Shown here: positions 52,953 through 62,057 of the stretch, one piece after another
Layout: the number at the start of each line of letters is the position of its first letter
How positions within the stretch are numbered: the first letter of the stretch is position 1
Assembly: GCA_021771035.1 (NCBI GenBank)
Contig: JAETPU010000001.1
Span: forward strand, 186,001 to 250,000
Length of the DNA stretch: 64,000 nt
Reading direction: 5' to 3'
Source of the DNA: Marvinbryantia formatexigens
GTDB lineage: Bacteria > Bacillota > Clostridia > Oscillospirales > Ruminococcaceae
Made by a program: the position numbers and the translations under genes
The notes under the pieces: model-generated
The model's input: only the letters and a program-made list of their open reading frames with translations
What the model was told of the DNA's origin: nothing
Databases searched by the model: none

Positions 52953-53294
52953 ATGAAAATACAGACCATTAATCTGGAAAAGGGGCTTCCCACTGTCAGT
53001 TTCGCCCACAGCCAGCTTACCCAGGCCCTTCTCAGCGCTCGGGCAAGCGGAATCCAGGTGATCAAATTGATCCATGGATACGGCTCCAGCGGGCGCGGCG
53101 GCGCTATCCGTGGGGATGTCCGCCAAACCCTGCAGAAGAAAAAGGCCTCCGGCTCCATTAAGGCTTTTGTCCCCGGAGAGGAATTTTCCCCTTTCTATGA
53201 ATGTGCCCGTTTGGCCCTGCAGGTGTGCCCCCAGCTTGCTAAGGATCCGGACTATGGCCGTACCAACCACGGGATCACCCTGGTGGTGCTGTAA
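52953..53294 (+). CDS. Smr-domain protein
   Basis: 113-residue protein with a Smr (MutS2 C-terminal) fold: an early hydrophobic strand (KIQTINLEKGLPTV), helix AHSQLTQALLSARASGI, and the signature LIHGYGSSGRGGAIRGDVRQTL, an HGxGxxxxxx(L/I)R variant. Smr domains bind or cut nucleic acid. The start is uncertain: no ribosome site is near ATG 52953, and GGAAGGAGG lies further upstream near ATG 52905. Not obviously tied to the hydrogenase genes. Confidence 0.75.
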   Translation: MKIQTINLEKGLPTVSFAHSQLTQALLSARASGIQVIKLIHGYGSSGRGGAIRGDVRQTLQKKKASGSIKAFVPGEEFSPFYECARLALQVCPQLAKDPDYGRTNHGITLVVL

Positions 53295-53298
53295 GCCC

Positions 53299-54591
53299 AT
53301 GTACAGTCAAGAATTCAAGGCTTCCAAAGACGCCCGACCGCTGTGTCCCTCTGAGGCTTCCTGTATTCAGCATGAAACCACAGGGGCCCCGGAACCGGCA
53401 GAACTTTCGCCGCTTCCTAGTTGGAAAGCCCGGTTTCTCCGGCGCGGCCCTTTTTGCAATCGGCACAGGAAATCGAAGCGGTTTTATTGGAGTATTGTTC
53501 TCATCTGCCTGGGGCCGCTGGCATTTTGCTGCAGCCTTCTCTCCGCGCGCTTTCCCGCCTGGACGGAGATCATCTATTCCCAGGGAATTTACCCGGTGCT
53601 CTCCCGCTGCCTCAACTGGCTCAGCGGCCTTGTCCCCTTTTCCCTGATGGAACTCCTGTTTGCCGTGGGGATTTTCTTTCTCCTTGTGTGTGGCGTCCTC
53701 TGGCTGGGACGGCTTTGGCGCACCAGGGGAAAGCGTCTCCAGAGGGGCCTCAAACCAGTTCTGCGGGCGGGGCGGCGTTTCCTGGTTCGGGCCGCCTGCG
53801 GAATCAGCACGGTATACTTTCTCTTTGTGTTTCTGTGCGGGCTCAACTACAACCGCCTGGATTTCGCCACTTTGGCCGGATACTCCCTGGAGCCCTCCTC
53901 GGTGGAGGAACTGAATGCCCTTTGCCGGGAATTGTTTCAACAGGCCGGTGAACTGCGCGCGCAAATCCCCCAGCAGGGCGCCCTTGTAACCTCCGGCTCT
54001 GTTTTTGATCTCTGCCGGCAGGCCGCAGGGGAATATGACGCCATCTCCAGGCGTTTCCCTATTTTGGCTGGGGGCTACTCCGCCCCAAAACCTGTCCTGT
54101 TTTCCGAAGTGATGTCCTATCTGAATATCACAGGCGTCTATTTTCCCTTCACCGCTGAGGCCAATGTCAATATTGCATCTCCGGATTTTCTAATCCCTGT
54201 CACCATGTGCCATGAACTCAGCCACCTGCGGGGATTTATGCGGGAGGATGAGGCCAATTTCATCGCCTACCTGGTTTGCAGGGAATCCTCCGATGTGCTG
54301 TTTGAGTACAGCGGCATCATGCTGGCGCTGATTCACGCCTCCAACGCGCTGTATTCCGCTGACCCAGCACTCTACGAGGAACTGGTGCAAACCTATACTC
54401 CTGGAATGCTGGCGGATTTGCGGGACAACAGCGAGTATTGGCAGCGGCACGAGGGACTGATCGGGGACATCTCCGATACGGTCAACGACACCTATCTGAA
54501 GGCCAACCGTCAGAGCGATGGGGTGAAAAGCTATGGGCGTATGGTAGATCTTCTCCTGGCGCAGAGACGCCTCAGCGGCGGGTTGTCCTAA
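53299..54591 (+). CDS. DUF3810 membrane protein (metallopeptidase-like)
   Basis: 430 residues. A variable N-terminus, three membrane helices (about 60-180), then an outer domain with the zinc-peptidase signature CHELSHLRGFMREDEANFIAYL (HExxH-like HELSH plus a downstream Glu), typical of DUF3810. Likely a membrane-anchored zinc peptidase, substrate unknown. ATG 53299 lies four bases after the Smr stop, so they are probably co-transcribed. Confidence 0.85.
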   Translation: MYSQEFKASKDARPLCPSEASCIQHETTGAPEPAELSPLPSWKARFLRRGPFCNRHRKSKRFYWSIVLICLGPLAFCCSLLSARFPAWTEIIYSQGIYPVLSRCLNWLSGLVPFSLMELLFAVGIFFLLVCGVLWLGRLWRTRGKRLQRGLKPVLRAGRRFLVRAACGISTVYFLFVFLCGLNYNRLDFATLAGYSLEPSSVEELNALCRELFQQAGELRAQIPQQGALVTSGSVFDLCRQAAGEYDAISRRFPILAGGYSAPKPVLFSEVMSYLNITGVYFPFTAEANVNIASPDFLIPVTMCHELSHLRGFMREDEANFIAYLVCRESSDVLFEYSGIMLALIHASNALYSADPALYEELVQTYTPGMLADLRDNSEYWQRHEGLIGDISDTVNDTYLKANRQSDGVKSYGRMVDLLLAQRRLSGGLS

Positions 54592-55261
54592 CGTGTCGCA
54601 CAGGACCACCTCATGGAATGGGGGTATCCGCAAATGAAGTTTGCCGATGCGGCCCTGCTGCCGCACAAAGAGTGCAGCCGCCCGCGATGGGGGCAGCGGC
54701 TGGCCTTTCGTCCGGTACGTGTCCGATTAGGTATAACGCGTCCGCGGTTTGGCAAAGGCCCACCGTGGGCCGCATCGCGGGGAATGACACAAACAGCGTT
54801 TGATTTGCCGATTTTGTTGCAGCAAAAACGTGCGGCGTCAAATTCCGCTGCCGCCATACGCAGGCTGAACGTAAAGAGTTTTAATGCTCAATCTCTAGGG
54901 GCATGAGCTGCCGGCCTGGATTTAGTTCTGCGCCGTTCGCCGCTGGCAGCGGCATTGCAGCAGGCCATTACGCAGATCCCCAGGGCTCCCCCTATAAAAA
55001 GACAGACTATGTATCCCATATTCCTGACCATTCCTTTCCGGAATTATGCCGGTTTCGCTTGTGCAAAAATCGGCTGGCTCGACAGTTTTGATTCAAATAA
55101 ACTGTGTACCTCTTCAAAATTACCTCATGGCAGTGTTTTATAAAATCCCTTTGTTACAGCCTATGCATACCAACGCAAAATTGTTCCCTTCCATTCATAT
55201 TTTTGGCAGCATTTTTCAGAAAAGCCCCTGGGCATCATAAAAAAGGATGTGACCCGTTTTC
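54592..55261. other. Repeat-bearing intergenic region
   Basis: About 670 bases holding a copy of the 61-nt repeat (54816-54876), a related 40-base stretch at 54639-54680, and a GGCCCAC/GTGGGCC hairpin near 54755-54772 that may end the DUF3810 transcript. No gene recognised. Confidence 0.5.
54816..54876 (+). repeat. Dispersed 61-nt repeat, copy 1
   Basis: Matches 60491-60551 at 53 of 61 positions by direct reading (for example GCAAAAACGTGCGGCGT and CCGCTGCCGCCATA). It contains GCGGC/GCCGC pairing. Origin and role unknown. Confidence 0.7.
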
Positions 55262-56200
55262 ATGGAAAATTTTATACTGTCCCTCAACGTTGTACTGCCC
55301 CTCTCCCTGATGATGGCTCTCGGATATGTTCTCAAACTGCTTGGGCTCTTTGACGATCACACTCTCAAGGCCATGAATGGGGTCTCCTTCAAGGTGTTTT
55401 TACCGCTGCTTTTGTTTTCCAATATCTATCACACAGACCCAACTGGGATTTTTAACCCCAAGCTGCTCCTGTTCGCAGCTGTCAGCATCCTGGTGATCTT
55501 CTGTGTGCTGTTTTTCATTATTTCCAGAATCGAACCCAACCTCAAAACGAGAGGCGCTTTAATCCAGGGGATTTTCCGCAGCAATTTTATCATCTTCGGC
55601 GTTCCCGTTACCTCCGCGCTGTTCGGCGACGCGGGCGTGGGCGTGGCTTCCCTGATGATTGCGGTGGTCATTCCCATGTACAATATTCTGGCGGTGGTTG
55701 CGCTGGAATCATGCCGGAACCAAAAGGCGGACTATAAAAAAATTCTGTTAAATGTCTTAAAAAATCCCCTGATTATCGGGTCCGTGATTGGAATTGTGTT
55801 TCTCACCCTGCATATTCCGCTTCCCAGCGCGGTAGATAAAACCATCACGGATATCTCCAAAATCGCCACGCCCCTGGCATTGATTGTACTGGGCGGTTCC
55901 TTTAATTTTTCCAGTGTACGCCGTCAGGCGAAAAAGCTCACCTGGGCTGTTCTAACAAAGCTGGTGATTATCCCCTGTGTTTTCCTGCCCATCAGCATTC
56001 TTCTGGGATTCCGCGATGCGGAATTGGTTCCCCTTCTCACCATGTTCGGCGCTCCCGCCGCTGTATCCACCTTCACTATGGCACAGCTGATGGACTCTGA
56101 CAGTGATTTGGCGGGAAATATCGTGGTATTCACCTCGATTTTCTCTACGATTACGATTTTCCTTTGGATTTTCGTCTGTAAACAGCTGGGCGTTATGTAA
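55262..56200 (+). CDS. AEC family transporter
   Basis: 312-residue auxin-efflux-carrier family membrane protein with about ten helices. N-terminal NVVLPLSLMMALGYVLKLLGLFDDHTLKAMNGVSFKVFLPLLLFSNIY, the re-entrant MYNILAVVALE and the GAPAAVSTFTMAQ segment near the end match the family. AEC proteins export or exchange organic acids such as malate; the substrate is not predictable here. Start ATG 55262. Confidence 0.9.
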   Translation: MENFILSLNVVLPLSLMMALGYVLKLLGLFDDHTLKAMNGVSFKVFLPLLLFSNIYHTDPTGIFNPKLLLFAAVSILVIFCVLFFIISRIEPNLKTRGALIQGIFRSNFIIFGVPVTSALFGDAGVGVASLMIAVVIPMYNILAVVALESCRNQKADYKKILLNVLKNPLIIGSVIGIVFLTLHIPLPSAVDKTITDISKIATPLALIVLGGSFNFSSVRRQAKKLTWAVLTKLVIIPCVFLPISILLGFRDAELVPLLTMFGAPAAVSTFTMAQLMDSDSDLAGNIVVFTSIFSTITIFLWIFVCKQLGVM

Positions 56201-56277
56201 ATCTTTTCTCGCCTCTTCCTTTGTTTGTACTTATATTTTTCCTGAAAGGGGCAATACTATTGCCGAGGTGATGGAAT

Positions 56278-56439
56278 ATGCCAAATACTTTTCAGGAAAA
56301 TCTTGCAGAGAATGCCTATTTTCAGTCCCTGCCCGTCTTTGTGCAGGAGACCATCCGCCAGTCCGGAATCAGTATAAAAAATGAAGAAGAGCTCCGGGAA
56401 TGCGCGCAGAATCTGCTCAAGCGCCCCAATCAGCAGTAG
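56278..56439 (+). CDS. Small conserved-looking protein (53 aa)
   Basis: A 53-residue frame opening MPNTFQENLAENAYFQSLPVF and ending LLKRPNQQ, preceded by GAGGTG seven bases upstream and by a terminator after it. The layout (an ENxxFxxLPxxVQExIxQSG-like pattern, then EELRECA) resembles short uncharacterised clostridial proteins. A competing start at 56271 in another frame gives no known protein. Function unknown. Confidence 0.65.
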   Translation: MPNTFQENLAENAYFQSLPVFVQETIRQSGISIKNEEELRECAQNLLKRPNQQ

Positions 56440-56501
56440 CCCTTTGTGTCCCACTGTGATACTCCAAGGCAGCCGTAAACCGCGGTGCCTTGCCGAAGAT
56501 T

Positions 56502-56543
56502 AAAAAACCGAGGTGCAGTCAGTAGACTGCACCTCGGTTTTTT
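56502..56543. terminator. Strong bidirectional terminator
   Basis: AAAAAACCGAGGTGCAGTC, loop AGTA, then its perfect complement ending in TTTTTT. Both strands have T-runs. It closes the small-protein gene on the plus strand and could also stop minus transcripts from the DUF4234 gene. Confidence 0.95.
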
Positions 56544-56700
56544 AAGGTTTTAATTCAGTTAAATTAGGGGAGATTGGTTCCACGATAAAAGTCCACCCTT
56601 CCGGTTCTCCCATGACATTGCGGCTCAGCATAATTCATACGTCAGCAAAAAATCAGCGGTATAACAGGAACCCGTTATACCGCAGAGGTTATGCTCTTCT

Positions 56701-57027
56701 TTATTGGGGATACGCATTGTTGATATCGTTTTGAATCAGCGCACAGTTGATGATATTAAACCCGATGATGCTCAGAATCAGGTACAAAATGCTGTTGTCA
56801 GCTCCCCCATTGACAGCCATATAGACCTTGCCCATTTTGTAGGCCCAGAAAATGCTGTAGATCCCACAGGTGACAATGGAGAGCAGGATGGTAAGTCCCC
56901 CGCTGGTCTGCCATTCCTGCGGATTAATCTGACAAGCTGTCTCTGTAATGCAGTAAATCCAATACAGCCCATAGATTCCGCAGGTTACAATGGTTAAAAG
57001 AATTGAGACGCCAATACTCCGGTTCAT
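56701..57027 (-). CDS. DUF4234 membrane protein
   Basis: 108 residues with three membrane helices. The repeated motif ILLTIVTCGIYGLYWIY and ILLSIVTCGIYSIFWAY shows an internal duplication of a helix pair, typical of DUF4234. ATG 57027 follows GGGGGAAG; the upstream extension of the frame overlaps the next gene and lacks a family match. Probably co-transcribed with the DUF2752 gene. Confidence 0.85.
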   Translation of the reverse strand: MNRSIGVSILLTIVTCGIYGLYWIYCITETACQINPQEWQTSGGLTILLSIVTCGIYSIFWAYKMGKVYMAVNGGADNSILYLILSIIGFNIINCALIQNDINNAYPQ

Positions 57028-57101
57028 ACAAAACTTCCCCCTACAACTCAAAATAATTGAAAGTCCGGTTACCGCTGCAAAATCCCCAACAGGCGGTATT
57101 T

Positions 57102-57473
57102 TTAAAGATTTACAAAATTGCGCACAACGCCCCAGAGCAGCAGATAGACGGTCAACCCCGCGGCCCACCGGTTCAGCACCCTGTGGTGTATGGGACTATC
57201 GGTCAGATAGATGCACAGATAATACAGAAGAAAGGCAGCCAGCACAGGAAGAATCAGGCTGAGCCCATAGTTGCAGGCTGCCGCACGGCGCCAGTCTCCG
57301 GCCATAAGAGCCAATACCGCCGAGGTAATCCCGCAGGCCGGGCAGCGAAGCCCTGTCAGGCTGTGAAAGATACAGGGAATTCCCCAGCCCACGGTTTTCA
57401 GTTCTAATAAGTACAATACTCCAACCGCACACAACAGGCCCACACCACAGAGCTTTTTTCGGTTCAGGCGCAT
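57102..57473 (-). CDS. DUF2752 membrane protein
   Basis: 123 residues: helix 1 (VGLLCAVGVLYLLEL), the signature PCIFHSLTGLRCPACGITSAVLALMAGDW with its paired Cys, then two more helices. DUF2752 proteins are small integral membrane proteins of unknown role, often beside DUF4234 or CD225-like proteins as here. Confidence 0.88.
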   Translation of the reverse strand: MRLNRKKLCGVGLLCAVGVLYLLELKTVGWGIPCIFHSLTGLRCPACGITSAVLALMAGDWRRAAACNYGLSLILPVLAAFLLYYLCIYLTDSPIHHRVLNRWAAGLTVYLLLWGVVRNFVNL

Positions 57474-57513
57474 GAGACCCCTTCCCTTCCCATGAGGTTT
57501 TCCTCTCAGGCTA

Positions 57514-58860
57514 TCAATCTGCCAGAGAGCCCATAGGATCCCAGGGATTCAGCTGAACCGGCTCCTGTATGAGCGCCTGCCTGAGGGTATCATCCAAGAA
57601 ATCCCTGCGGATAACCGCCTGGTATACAAACTGGTCAAACCAGGTGTCGCTCATCCGATAGTAGCCCTTCACGCCGCCGCGGTCATCGCCCCAGCTGTTT
57701 TCAATTTTCCAGCGGTTTGCCTGGTATTCCCCGTCTGTGAGATTGACTCCGGTTAACACCATGGCGTGGTTCATAGCGCTGTCGCGGTAATCCAGCCGGT
57801 GCTCCTTGGGCAAATCCAAAGAGAACCCAAAGCCGCTGGCATAGTCGAAGGCGCCGTCATCCCAGCTGTCGTCGGTGCCGAATTTACTCACATCGCTGCC
57901 GAACCATACCACCTCGCCGGCCTTGAGCTGATCAATCACCAGCTTTTTCAGCTCAGGCATGGGGACATTCAGGTAGGTGATGGGATTTCCCCCCACCACA
58001 TTGCCCAGATACCGGACCGTATAGGCCCGGTGAAACGGCTTATCCTGCGTGGGCGCATGGATCACGCTGACATAGTCATCCAAGATATCCCCGATATAGT
58101 CCTCATAAAAGGCCTTGGGGGTAATGTCCCTGTGGATATGGTACTTTTTATCCTCATCCACATACTCGAAATCAAACTTTTTGGGGGGCTGGGTGAAGCA
58201 CATACACAAAAGCGTATAGTACTCGCTGAGAAATTCATCCTTCTTCTCCTGCAACTCTTCTCTGGAAGCTCCCTGGGCGGCCATCTGGCGCAGAAGCACG
58301 GCATTCTCCTTGAGCCGGGTGTTGATCATCTGGTTCATAGCGCCGGTATTGCTGCTCTGGAAGGTCTCCGGCATGGCATCCTTGCTTACCAGGCCATATT
58401 TTTTAATCAGGCTCACCAGCATATCCCATTGCCCGCCGTCCTGGACGCCCACCTGCATCACCCAGGCCAAGGTGCGGTCATCCGGGGGAAGCTGTGTGGT
58501 GTCCAGCACAGTCTCTAAAAAGTAGTTGATCTTCTCAAACTTATCCCAAAACGCCACATAGTTCTGGGAGAGCTCAAACTCCTTGATCTTGTATTTCTTG
58601 GCGATGATTTCCCGCAGGACATTGAGCCCTGCAAACAGCCAGCAGCGCCCGCTGGATTTCTGATTGGTTACAGGCATGGTGGGGATATCGATGGAAAACT
58701 TAAACTGTGTCTTTGCGGCGCCTGCAATCGTATAGGCGGCATCCGCCACAGACTGTTTGGAAAGAGCATGGGTCATCGCCCGGTTTTTTACATCTTCCTG
58801 GTAAGCCTTGGCATAGCGCGCCAAGTCCTCCTGAGCCACTGCACGTGCTTCATGCATCAT
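57514..58860 (-). CDS. pepC: Aminopeptidase C (PepC/bleomycin hydrolase)
   Basis: 448-residue cytoplasmic C1-family cysteine peptidase that trims peptides from the N-terminus as a hexamer. Catalytic triad motifs: Cys 73 in NQKSSGRCWLFAGLN, His in MNHAMVLTGVN, Asn in WKIENSWGDDRGG. Length fits. Start ATG 58860, with a near-universal family N-terminus (ARYAKAYQEDVKNRAMTHAL). Confidence 0.96.
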   Translation of the reverse strand: MMHEARAVAQEDLARYAKAYQEDVKNRAMTHALSKQSVADAAYTIAGAAKTQFKFSIDIPTMPVTNQKSSGRCWLFAGLNVLREIIAKKYKIKEFELSQNYVAFWDKFEKINYFLETVLDTTQLPPDDRTLAWVMQVGVQDGGQWDMLVSLIKKYGLVSKDAMPETFQSSNTGAMNQMINTRLKENAVLLRQMAAQGASREELQEKKDEFLSEYYTLLCMCFTQPPKKFDFEYVDEDKKYHIHRDITPKAFYEDYIGDILDDYVSVIHAPTQDKPFHRAYTVRYLGNVVGGNPITYLNVPMPELKKLVIDQLKAGEVVWFGSDVSKFGTDDSWDDGAFDYASGFGFSLDLPKEHRLDYRDSAMNHAMVLTGVNLTDGEYQANRWKIENSWGDDRGGVKGYYRMSDTWFDQFVYQAVIRRDFLDDTLRQALIQEPVQLNPWDPMGSLAD

Positions 58861-58939
58861 AGCGATCCCTCCATTACTGATGATACTTTAAGTATGACAT
58901 ATCACGCCTGTAAAAAGCAACTTGAATTTTGACCGAAAT

Positions 58940-59917
58940 TTATAGGGATTCTTCGGCAACACAGGGGTTTTTCCCCATACCTGGGATAAAATATTTGGAT
59001 TGACAAGAATCCCGCCGCACCAGCTCCTGATCGATCGCATTCATCACTACGAATTTTTTTAGGCTCCACTGCGGGCCTATCAGCGCATCCCTGGCGCCGT
59101 CACCCGTCACCCGCTGGATGACCAGTTCAGGGCCAAACACCTCCAGCTGGTCGCAGACAATCCGGACATACTCCTCCAAACTCAAGAGCGAAAATTCTCC
59201 CCGCTCAAGCTGCCCTGCCATCACCGTACCTTTGAGCACGTGCAGCAGATGGATTTTCACAAACTGAATATCCAGACCGGCTAAGGCCCGGGCCGTCTGA
59301 AGCATCATCTCATGGGTTTCTCCGGGCAGCCCATTGATGATATGGACGCAGACGCGGATTCCCCTCTCCCGCAGGCGGCGAAGCCCCGTGAGGAATTCCT
59401 CATAGCTATGGCAGCGGTTAATGCGCCGCGCCGTTGCCTCGTGGATAGTCTGCAACCCCAATTCCACGATTAAAAAGGTTCTGCGGTTGAGCTCCTCCAG
59501 GTAATCCAGCACATCCTCCCCAAGGCAGTCCGCACGCGTGGCGATGCTGAGGCCTATCACATCCTCCAGGTTTAAAACCGGCTCAAAGCGCTCCCTGAGC
59601 ACCTGGACCGGGGCATAGGTATTGGTATGGGCCTGAAAATAGGCAATACATTTTCCCTGGGGCCATTTTTTGTTCAGCGCTTGCTTAACCTCATAAAATT
59701 GTGCGCAGACAGAATGGGCCGGATCCCCTGCAAAATCCCCGCTCCCCCTGGAAGAACAGTAGGTGCAGCCGCCCCAGCCCTTGGTGCCGTCCAGGTTGGG
59801 ACAGGTAAACCCCGCATCCAGGGATACCTTAAAAACCTTGCAGCCGAACTGGTGCCTGAGATAATAATTCCAAGTGTGATACCGCTTATTATCGTCGGAA
59901 TAGATAAATTTGCCCAT
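58940..59917 (-). CDS. TIGR01212 family radical SAM protein (YhcC-like)
   Basis: 325-residue radical SAM enzyme. The cluster motif is CPNLDGTKGWGGCTYC, the longer Cys spacing typical of this subfamily. The SAM-binding barrel follows (LSIATRADCLG, VELGLQTIHE, HIINGLPGETHEMM). Chemistry unknown. Start ATG 59917 matches MGKFIYSDDNKRYHTWNYYLR. Transcribed alone from a promoter near 60224-60252. Confidence 0.92.
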   Translation of the reverse strand: MGKFIYSDDNKRYHTWNYYLRHQFGCKVFKVSLDAGFTCPNLDGTKGWGGCTYCSSRGSGDFAGDPAHSVCAQFYEVKQALNKKWPQGKCIAYFQAHTNTYAPVQVLRERFEPVLNLEDVIGLSIATRADCLGEDVLDYLEELNRRTFLIVELGLQTIHEATARRINRCHSYEEFLTGLRRLRERGIRVCVHIINGLPGETHEMMLQTARALAGLDIQFVKIHLLHVLKGTVMAGQLERGEFSLLSLEEYVRIVCDQLEVFGPELVIQRVTGDGARDALIGPQWSLKKFVVMNAIDQELVRRDSCQSKYFIPGMGKNPCVAEESL

Positions 59918-59995
59918 TGTTTTTCTCCCATGCTCATCGAATTACAACATTATTCTTCAGAAAGTTGCCAAAGTTGCTTTTTTTACAAGCCCGGC

Positions 59996-60024
59996 TTGAC
60001 TATTTTTTGCAAAGCATATAAACT
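59996..60024 (+). promoter_or_regulatory. Candidate plus-strand promoter
   Basis: TTGACT (59996-60001) and TAAACT (60019-60024), 17-base spacer, about 600 bases before the MATE gene and about 310 bases before the terminator at 60330-60371. Confidence 0.55.
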
Positions 60025-60223
60025 AAATGTAAACACTTTGAAAGGAAACTATTAAAGGCACAAACTATTTACACGGCATCGTTTGGCTTTCTTACGGCTA
60101 CCCGGCAGCTATTTGGGAAATACGTTACCTGCAGCAAACCAAACAGCGGCGCTTGCAATCAGCCCGTTTTAACGCCGGACAGGGACTGTATATTCATTTT
60201 GAACGCCGAAAGCATCTGCTTTT

Positions 60224-60252
60224 ATTATACCGGCCCTGCCTGCAAAGTGCAA
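60224..60252 (-). promoter_or_regulatory. Promoter of the radical SAM gene
   Basis: TTGCAC (60247-60252) and TATAAT (60224-60229) on the minus strand with a 17-base spacer, about 310 bases before the start. Confidence 0.65.
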
Positions 60253-60329
60253 ACCATGCAAAATCCGGAAACTGATGTTCTTTGCAGTGCCCTTGGCTCC
60301 GGATGGGCAGTAATATCACAAATTATCAA

Positions 60330-60371
60330 CAGCCGAACTGCCCTAAAAGCGCAGTAAATCCGGCTGTTTTT
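60330..60371 (+). terminator. Intrinsic terminator upstream of the MATE gene
   Basis: CAGCCG pairs with CGGCTG, with an inner ACTGC/GCAGT pairing, followed by TTTTT. It ends a plus-strand transcript about 250 bases before the MATE start, so it could belong to a small RNA or a leader. Confidence 0.6.
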
Positions 60372-60490
60372 CTGCGGCCTTTGCTTGTCCTGCACGCAAA
60401 ATTTATAGCTTATTGCACAGTCGGACATAAGTCCCGCGAGTCCCACGAAGTGGGATTTTATCAGCAGATTTCCTTTGCTGATGCGAACCT

Positions 60491-60551
60491 GTTGCGGCAA
60501 AAACGTGCGGCGTGAAACGCCGCTGCCGCCATATGGCGGCTGAACGTTAAG
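60491..60551 (+). repeat. Dispersed 61-nt repeat, copy 2
   Basis: Partner of 54816-54876 (53/61 identical). It ends in an inverted GCCGCCATATGGCGGC. A related stretch, TTTGCTGATGCG, precedes it as at 54639. Confidence 0.7.
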
Positions 60552-60619
60552 TTATAGCATTGTGATTGCAGAAAAGCATTAGGCCCTAAAAATCTTGTTT
60601 GTAAGGGAGAGGGTATGTA

Positions 60620-62029
60620 ATGGTATCACAGTTGTTGCGGCGGCTTTTTTCCTGCCGGTTTATGGTGAAACCCGCCGCAGTCAAGGGGGAAATTCCACCT
60701 ACGACAGCAATTTATCAGAATATGTTCCGTGTGGCCTGGCCGTCAGCGCTGGAATCCGTCCTAGTGGCGCTTATTTCCTCTGTAGACACCATGATGGTGG
60801 GCGGCCTGGGTTCCCATGCCATTGCCGCCGTTGGAATCACCAACCAGCCGCGCTTTATTATTTTGTGTATGATTCTCTCGCTGAACGTGGGCGTCACGGC
60901 CATTGTGGCGCGCAGAAAGGGCCAGCAGGATCAGGAGGGCGCCAACCGGTGCCTGCGCCAATCCTTGATGATCAGCGCCGGGCTTTCCCTGCTCCTCTCC
61001 GCGTTCGGGTTCTCCTTTGCAAAGCCCATCATGGCCTTTGCAGGCGCTGGCAGCGATATCATCGACTTGGCCGTGGATTATTTCCGCATCATCATGGTGG
61101 GAATCTTTTTTAACGCCATTAATCTTACCATCAATGCGGCGCAGCGCGGTGTGGGAAATACGAAAATTTCCATGCGCACCAATTTAGTGGCCAATATTAT
61201 CAACTTGATTTTCAACTACCTGCTCATCAACGGAAAATTCGGCTTTCCCCGGCTGGAGGTCAGCGGAGCCGCCATTGCGACAGTTCTGGGCAACTTTGTG
61301 GCCTTCTGTATGGCCTGCTATTCTATCATCGGCCGCCAGAAATTTTTACATATCACCCTCAAAGCCAGCTGGAAATTTGATAAAGAGACGCTCTCCGGTA
61401 TTCTCAAGGTGGGGAGCAGCGCCATGGTGGAGCAGGTGTTCATGCGCATCGGCTTTTTCCTGTACGCAAAAATTATTGCCGGCCTGGGGACTGCCGCTTT
61501 TGCGACCCATCAGATTGCCTCCAATATTATGAGCCTTTCCTTCTCCTTCGGCGACGGGCTTTCCATTGCGGCCTCTTCTATGGTGGGGCAGCAGCTGGGT
61601 GCTAAGCGGCCGGACATGGCCACCATTTATGGCAAGGTGGGCCAGAGAATGGCGGTGTGCATCTCCACGGTTATCTTCTTTGTCTTTCTGTTCGGCGGAG
61701 GATGGCTGTTCTCCCTGTTTACCAATGAGGCCGATATCATCGCCATGGGCACCATTATCATGATCATCGGCGCGGTCACCAACTTCGCTCAAACGTCCCA
61801 GGTTGTGATTTCAGGCTGCCTGCGGGGAGCGGGAGACGTGCTGTTTACCGCTGTCACATCCCTTATCAGCGTCGCTGTTATCCGTCCCCTTCTCACCTGG
61901 CTGTTCTGCTATCCTCTGGGAATGGGCGTCATTGGAGCATGGTTCGGGTTCCTCATCGATCAGTCCATGCGCCTGACGCTGAATGCCGCCAGGTTCTCCA
62001 CCGGAAAATGGACCACCATCAAGCTGTAA
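60620..62029 (+). CDS. MATE family efflux transporter
   Basis: 469-residue multidrug and toxic compound extrusion protein with twelve helices. Seen: ESVLVALISSVDTMMVGGLG near the start, ATHQIASNIMSLSFSFGDGLSIAASSMVGQQLGAKR in the middle. Start ATG 60620 after GGGAGAGGG. It may export cationic drugs or metabolites with Na+ or H+; substrate unknown. Confidence 0.93.
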   Translation: MVSQLLRRLFSCRFMVKPAAVKGEIPPTTAIYQNMFRVAWPSALESVLVALISSVDTMMVGGLGSHAIAAVGITNQPRFIILCMILSLNVGVTAIVARRKGQQDQEGANRCLRQSLMISAGLSLLLSAFGFSFAKPIMAFAGAGSDIIDLAVDYFRIIMVGIFFNAINLTINAAQRGVGNTKISMRTNLVANIINLIFNYLLINGKFGFPRLEVSGAAIATVLGNFVAFCMACYSIIGRQKFLHITLKASWKFDKETLSGILKVGSSAMVEQVFMRIGFFLYAKIIAGLGTAAFATHQIASNIMSLSFSFGDGLSIAASSMVGQQLGAKRPDMATIYGKVGQRMAVCISTVIFFVFLFGGGWLFSLFTNEADIIAMGTIIMIIGAVTNFAQTSQVVISGCLRGAGDVLFTAVTSLISVAVIRPLLTWLFCYPLGMGVIGAWFGFLIDQSMRLTLNAARFSTGKWTTIKL

Positions 62030-62037
62030 CTGCAACG

Positions 62038-62057
62038 CCCCGGAAATGTTTCCGGGG
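62038..62057 (+). terminator. Terminator after the MATE gene
   Basis: CCCCGGAAA, TG, TTTCCGGGG, then TGTATTTATT, nine bases after the stop. Confidence 0.75.

Larger units (their letters stand above)
59918..60619. other. Regulatory/intergenic region between radical SAM and MATE genes
   Basis: Holds divergent promoters, the plus-strand hairpin-terminator at 60330-60371 and the second copy of the 61-nt repeat. No protein-coding frame is convincing. Confidence 0.5.
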
